Below, one piece after another: positions 62,143 through 64,000 of a stretch of DNA of 64,000 bases. This DNA comes from CBDCNP01 sp965222425 (GTDB taxonomy: Bacteria; Acidobacteriota; Vicinamibacteria; Marinacidobacterales; DATDRI01). The notes under the pieces are model-generated. The model saw nothing but the letters and a program-made list of their open reading frames with translations, was not told the origin of the DNA and made no database searches. The DNA lies in assembly GCA_965222425.1 (NCBI GenBank), contig CBDCTW010000017.1:248001-312000 (forward strand), given 5' to 3'. The first letter of the stretch is position 1; the number at the start of each line of letters is the position of its first letter. A program made the position numbers and the translations under genes.

Positions 62143-62605
62143 TCTTGGCGCCCCTCGTCGAAGGGTTCCCTGCTGCCGACGCGTCCCATGAGGCGCCGCA
62201 CGCCGGGAGAGAAGGAGGTTGCCACGATGTCCAGCTCACGGTCCCTGGGAATACTGCCCTGCTGGCAGTCTGGACAGTGGTAATAGGCCCTTCGAAGCTC
62301 GACCTTCGAGAGGACGGTCCGGAGCGTCTTGCTTCGGTGGTCCACGAACGTGGCCAGGTGACCCTTGCCGCAGTCGATCCGGTGACCTCGATACCCATCG
62401 TCCGCAGCGAGCAGCTTTTCCAGCAGGACACCACCCATCTCGTGCATCGAGTTCCGCACGGCCATCTCGGTTGCCTCGAGATCGACGCGGGCGGCTCGAG
62501 CGCTCCCGGGCACAACGCGTAAGAGCAAACGCTCTACTTCCCGTGCGAACTCCTCTTGGACGAGTTGCGTGAGGTTTTTTTTAACGCGGTCTTTTCCGAA
62601 TCGGC
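62143..62605 (-). pseudogene. ISKra4-family transposase, N-terminal part (separated by element B)
   Basis: The frame from an A8 tract (complement of 62575-62582) reads VKKNLTQLVQEEFAREVERL, then EKLLAADDGYRGHRIDCGKG, AYYHCPDCQQGSIPRDRELD and SREPFDEGRQDLE at the nested IS. The CxxC pair belongs to the N-terminal zinc-finger region of this family. No start codon with a good ribosome binding site is seen, so it may be reached by -1 frameshifting from the upstream frame. Confidence 0.88.
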
Positions 62606-62944
62606 TGCGGGCTCCTCGGGGCGCGCGTTGCAAATCCCCTCGTTGACTTGCAGCAGCTGCTGGGTGAGGAACCGGAAGCGCTTATAGGTCTCGACCTCCC
62701 GCTCGATCTTGGCGAGCCGCGGCCCGGGGCGGAGTTGCAAGGTTTTGGTCTTGCCCTCGACCTTGGTGGTGAAAGCGTAATAGGGACCGTGGCCAGGATG
62801 CTTGCGCTCGGAGCAACAACAGCCGGACTTTCCACAGGAGCGGAAGACCTCTGTGATAGTGCCTCGACGCATGTCACCGAGCTCAGCGATCTGGCAAAGG
62901 ATGGCTTCGCGCTGGGTCAGGAGTGGGGGAAGCAGGTCTGGCAT
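62534..62944 (-). CDS. Small ISKra4 accessory ORF (DUF6788-like)
   Basis: The 136-residue basic protein has a cysteine cluster (CGKSGCCC) followed by HPGHGPYYAFTTKVEGKTKT, seen in the small ORF that often precedes ISKra4-family transposases. Its frame passes through the A8 tract and ends 40 bases later. A -1 slip there would fuse it to the transposase. Confidence 0.75.
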   Translation of the reverse strand: MPDLLPPLLTQREAILCQIAELGDMRRGTITEVFRSCGKSGCCCSERKHPGHGPYYAFTTKVEGKTKTLQLRPGPRLAKIEREVETYKRFRFLTQQLLQVNEGICNARPEEPAADSEKTALKKTSRNSSKRSSHGK

Positions 62945-63052
62945 GGGCGGTCCTCCCTCTGATAGTTACAATACTATCAGAACATCGCGCCTCACATGCA
63001 CCCTTCCAAATCTACCTACTTTCATGACGCACACCCGTCGAAGATTTCACGC

Positions 63053-63082
63053 TTGACAGATCACCCCCGGATCCCATATGAT
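63053..63082 (+). promoter_or_regulatory. Promoter upstream of the leuB leader
   Basis: TTGACA (63053-63058) and TATGAT (63077-63082) are separated by 18 bases, a strong sigma70-type match. It lies just outside the ISKra4 target duplication, so the IS now separates it from whatever lay further upstream. Confidence 0.65.
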
Positions 63083-63286
63083 GACCGTGCCCGGCCTAGC
63101 TTAGTGAAATATGCATTGGTGTTCCTCTGTTGGGTTAATTCGACCGAGGGTCCACTTGAGGCCCGTAAAGCATAGTATGCGGTGCCAATCCCGTCCAACG
63201 ATCGAAGCCGCAATATCTGTCCGCTACATCTTTATCCACGTCCCTAACAACTCCACATAGTCTCTCGGTTCTTGACAGGGGGTTCG

Positions 63287-63318
63287 GGGGGCGCCTCGCG
63301 CGCCCCCTTTTTTTTGAT
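63287..63318 (+). terminator. Intrinsic terminator in the leader of leuB
   Basis: A GC-only stem (GGGGGGCGC pairing with GCGCCCCC around a short CTC-containing loop) is followed by eight T residues. It ends about 33 bases before the leuB start and about 200 bases after the promoter. This order suggests transcription attenuation or a terminator for an upstream transcript. Confidence 0.8.
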
Positions 63319-63351
63319 CGGAAACCGCTCTCGCCGGTTATAAAGGAGACC

Positions 63352-64000
63352 ATGAAGCTCGAAATAACAGTCCTTCCAGGAGACGGCATCGGTCCCGAAG
63401 TCACGACAGAGGCCATCCGTGTGCTCGAAGCTGTGGCGAGTCGTTTCGGCCATCAGATCGTAGCGCAGGAATACCCATTTGGAACCCGCGCCTACGCCCA
63501 GTTCGGCAAAGCCTTCCCCGACGAGACGCGAAAGGCTTGTCTCGACAGCCAGGCGGTGTTCCTGGGCGCGGTGGGAGATCCCGCCTATGGCAAGTTCCCC
63601 CCCGGTGAGCGCCCGGAGGCGGCCCTGCTGGAGCTGCGGCGCCAACTCGGTAATTTCGCCAACCTTCGCCCCATCGTGTCGCAATTCAATCCCGAGGGCT
63701 CGCCGTTTCGCGATGAAGCGCTGAAGGGCTTGGACGTTCTCATCGTCAGAGAGCTTATCGGCGGTTTGTACTTCGGCGAGCCGCGGGGAAGGGAAGGGGA
63801 TGGAGCGGGGGCCCGCGCTTGGAACACCCTAGTTTACACGGCCGAAGAGGTCGAGAGGATCACTCGGGTCGCTTTCGAGGCCGCCACGGGGCGGAAGGGG
63901 CACGTCACTTCGGTGGACAAAGCCAACGTGCTCGAGACGTACAAGATGTGGCGGGAGGTCGTCGAATCCGTCGGTAAAGACTATCTGGAAGTCCGGCTCG
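63352..64000 (+). CDS. leuB: 3-isopropylmalate dehydrogenase (3' end outside window)
   Basis: The ATG at 63352 follows AAAGGAG. The first 216 residues match LeuB: ITVLPGDGIGPEV, the AVGDPAYGKFP loop, LLELRRQLGNFANLRPI and VRELIGGLYFGEPRG, including the arginines that bind isopropylmalate, and then the lysine in SVDKANVLET. LeuB oxidises and decarboxylates 3-isopropylmalate to 2-oxoisocaproate in leucine biosynthesis. It is cut only by the window edge. Confidence 0.95.
   Translation, partial: MKLEITVLPGDGIGPEVTTEAIRVLEAVASRFGHQIVAQEYPFGTRAYAQFGKAFPDETRKACLDSQAVFLGAVGDPAYGKFPPGERPEAALLELRRQLGNFANLRPIVSQFNPEGSPFRDEALKGLDVLIVRELIGGLYFGEPRGREGDGAGARAWNTLVYTAEEVERITRVAFEAATGRKGHVTSVDKANVLETYKMWREVVESVGKDYLEVRL

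Larger units (their letters stand above)
59800..63036 (-). mobile_element. ISKra4-family element with a nested IS256-family element
   Basis: The left end GGGTGTGCGTCATAAATG and the right end read inward GGGTGTGCGTCATGAAAG share 13 exact terminal bases. They are flanked by the 9-bp duplication. Without the nested element and its duplication the ISKra4 part is 1830 bp. It encodes a small upstream protein and a transposase, both on the minus strand. Confidence 0.92.

Noticed and set aside
63085..63160. tRNA-like stretch (CTAGCTTAGTG followed later by GGTTAATTCGACC)
   Set aside because: The acceptor ends do not pair, there is no anticodon stem of proper length and no CCA-proximal match, so it is treated as leader sequence.

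Overview
The window is about 60 percent GC and carries a gene set typical of a soil or sediment Acidobacteriota-like bacterium: GWxTD and PEGA proteins, a kinase/FGE-sulfatase/hydrolase fusion, VPS10-like propeller proteins, PQQ-type propellers and S9/S41 peptidases. The assignment is inferred from gene content only. No rRNA, tRNA or CRISPR array was found.

Layout. 1-4.5 kb: a partial methyltransferase, a DUF2723-like membrane protein and an S9 peptidase. 4.5-11.3 kb: an aerobic benzoyl-CoA (box) cluster with a BoxR/BzdR-type repressor, boxC, boxB, two enoyl-CoA hydratases and a thiolase; boxA is not present. 11.3-20.1 kb: a housekeeping envelope and nucleic-acid block (YfhO-like, MltG, RuvX, RtcA, an EnvC-like protein, a degenerate S41 protein, GWxTD). 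20.2-35.2 kb: a rearranged region with three 1460-bp copies of one IS256-family element and many broken genes. 35.3-49.5 kb: an alkyltransferase-like protein, a 967-residue kinase fusion, an ISL3 derivative, an HNH nuclease, a broken toxin-antitoxin pair, PQQ and phosphodiesterase genes, and further gene fragments. 49.5-57.5 kb: an oligopeptide ABC transporter operon with an amidohydrolase and a divergent amidase. 57.6-59.5 kb: a TPR histidine kinase. 59.8-63.0 kb: an ISKra4-family element with a second IS256-family element nested inside it. 63.05-64 kb: a promoter, leader and terminator upstream of leuB.

The main result is structural. The 8-bp target duplication and the two halves of a cbb3 oxidase gene (ccoN) sit at different IS copies on opposite strands. 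This shows that 22436-27429 was inverted by recombination between IS copies 1 and 2. Flipping it back puts the interior genes on the same strand as their neighbours and restores the ccoN frame.

A second theme is gene decay by internal deletion. At least seven loci read as the start of one gene joined to the end of another: ECH/acyl-CoA dehydrogenase, ccoN/adenylosuccinate-lyase-like, GT2/PilZ, TonB receptor/PQQ, M28/SSS symporter, GCL-CBS/PhyH, and a MauG protein that lost its first heme domain. Several otherwise intact enzymes have lost catalytic residues: the S9 His, the S41 Ser and Lys, the beta-lactamase-fold Tyr and the kinase catalytic-loop Asn. Some single-base frameshifts lie in homopolymers and could be sequencing errors; the tandem-duplication frameshifts and the deletion junctions are less easily explained that way.
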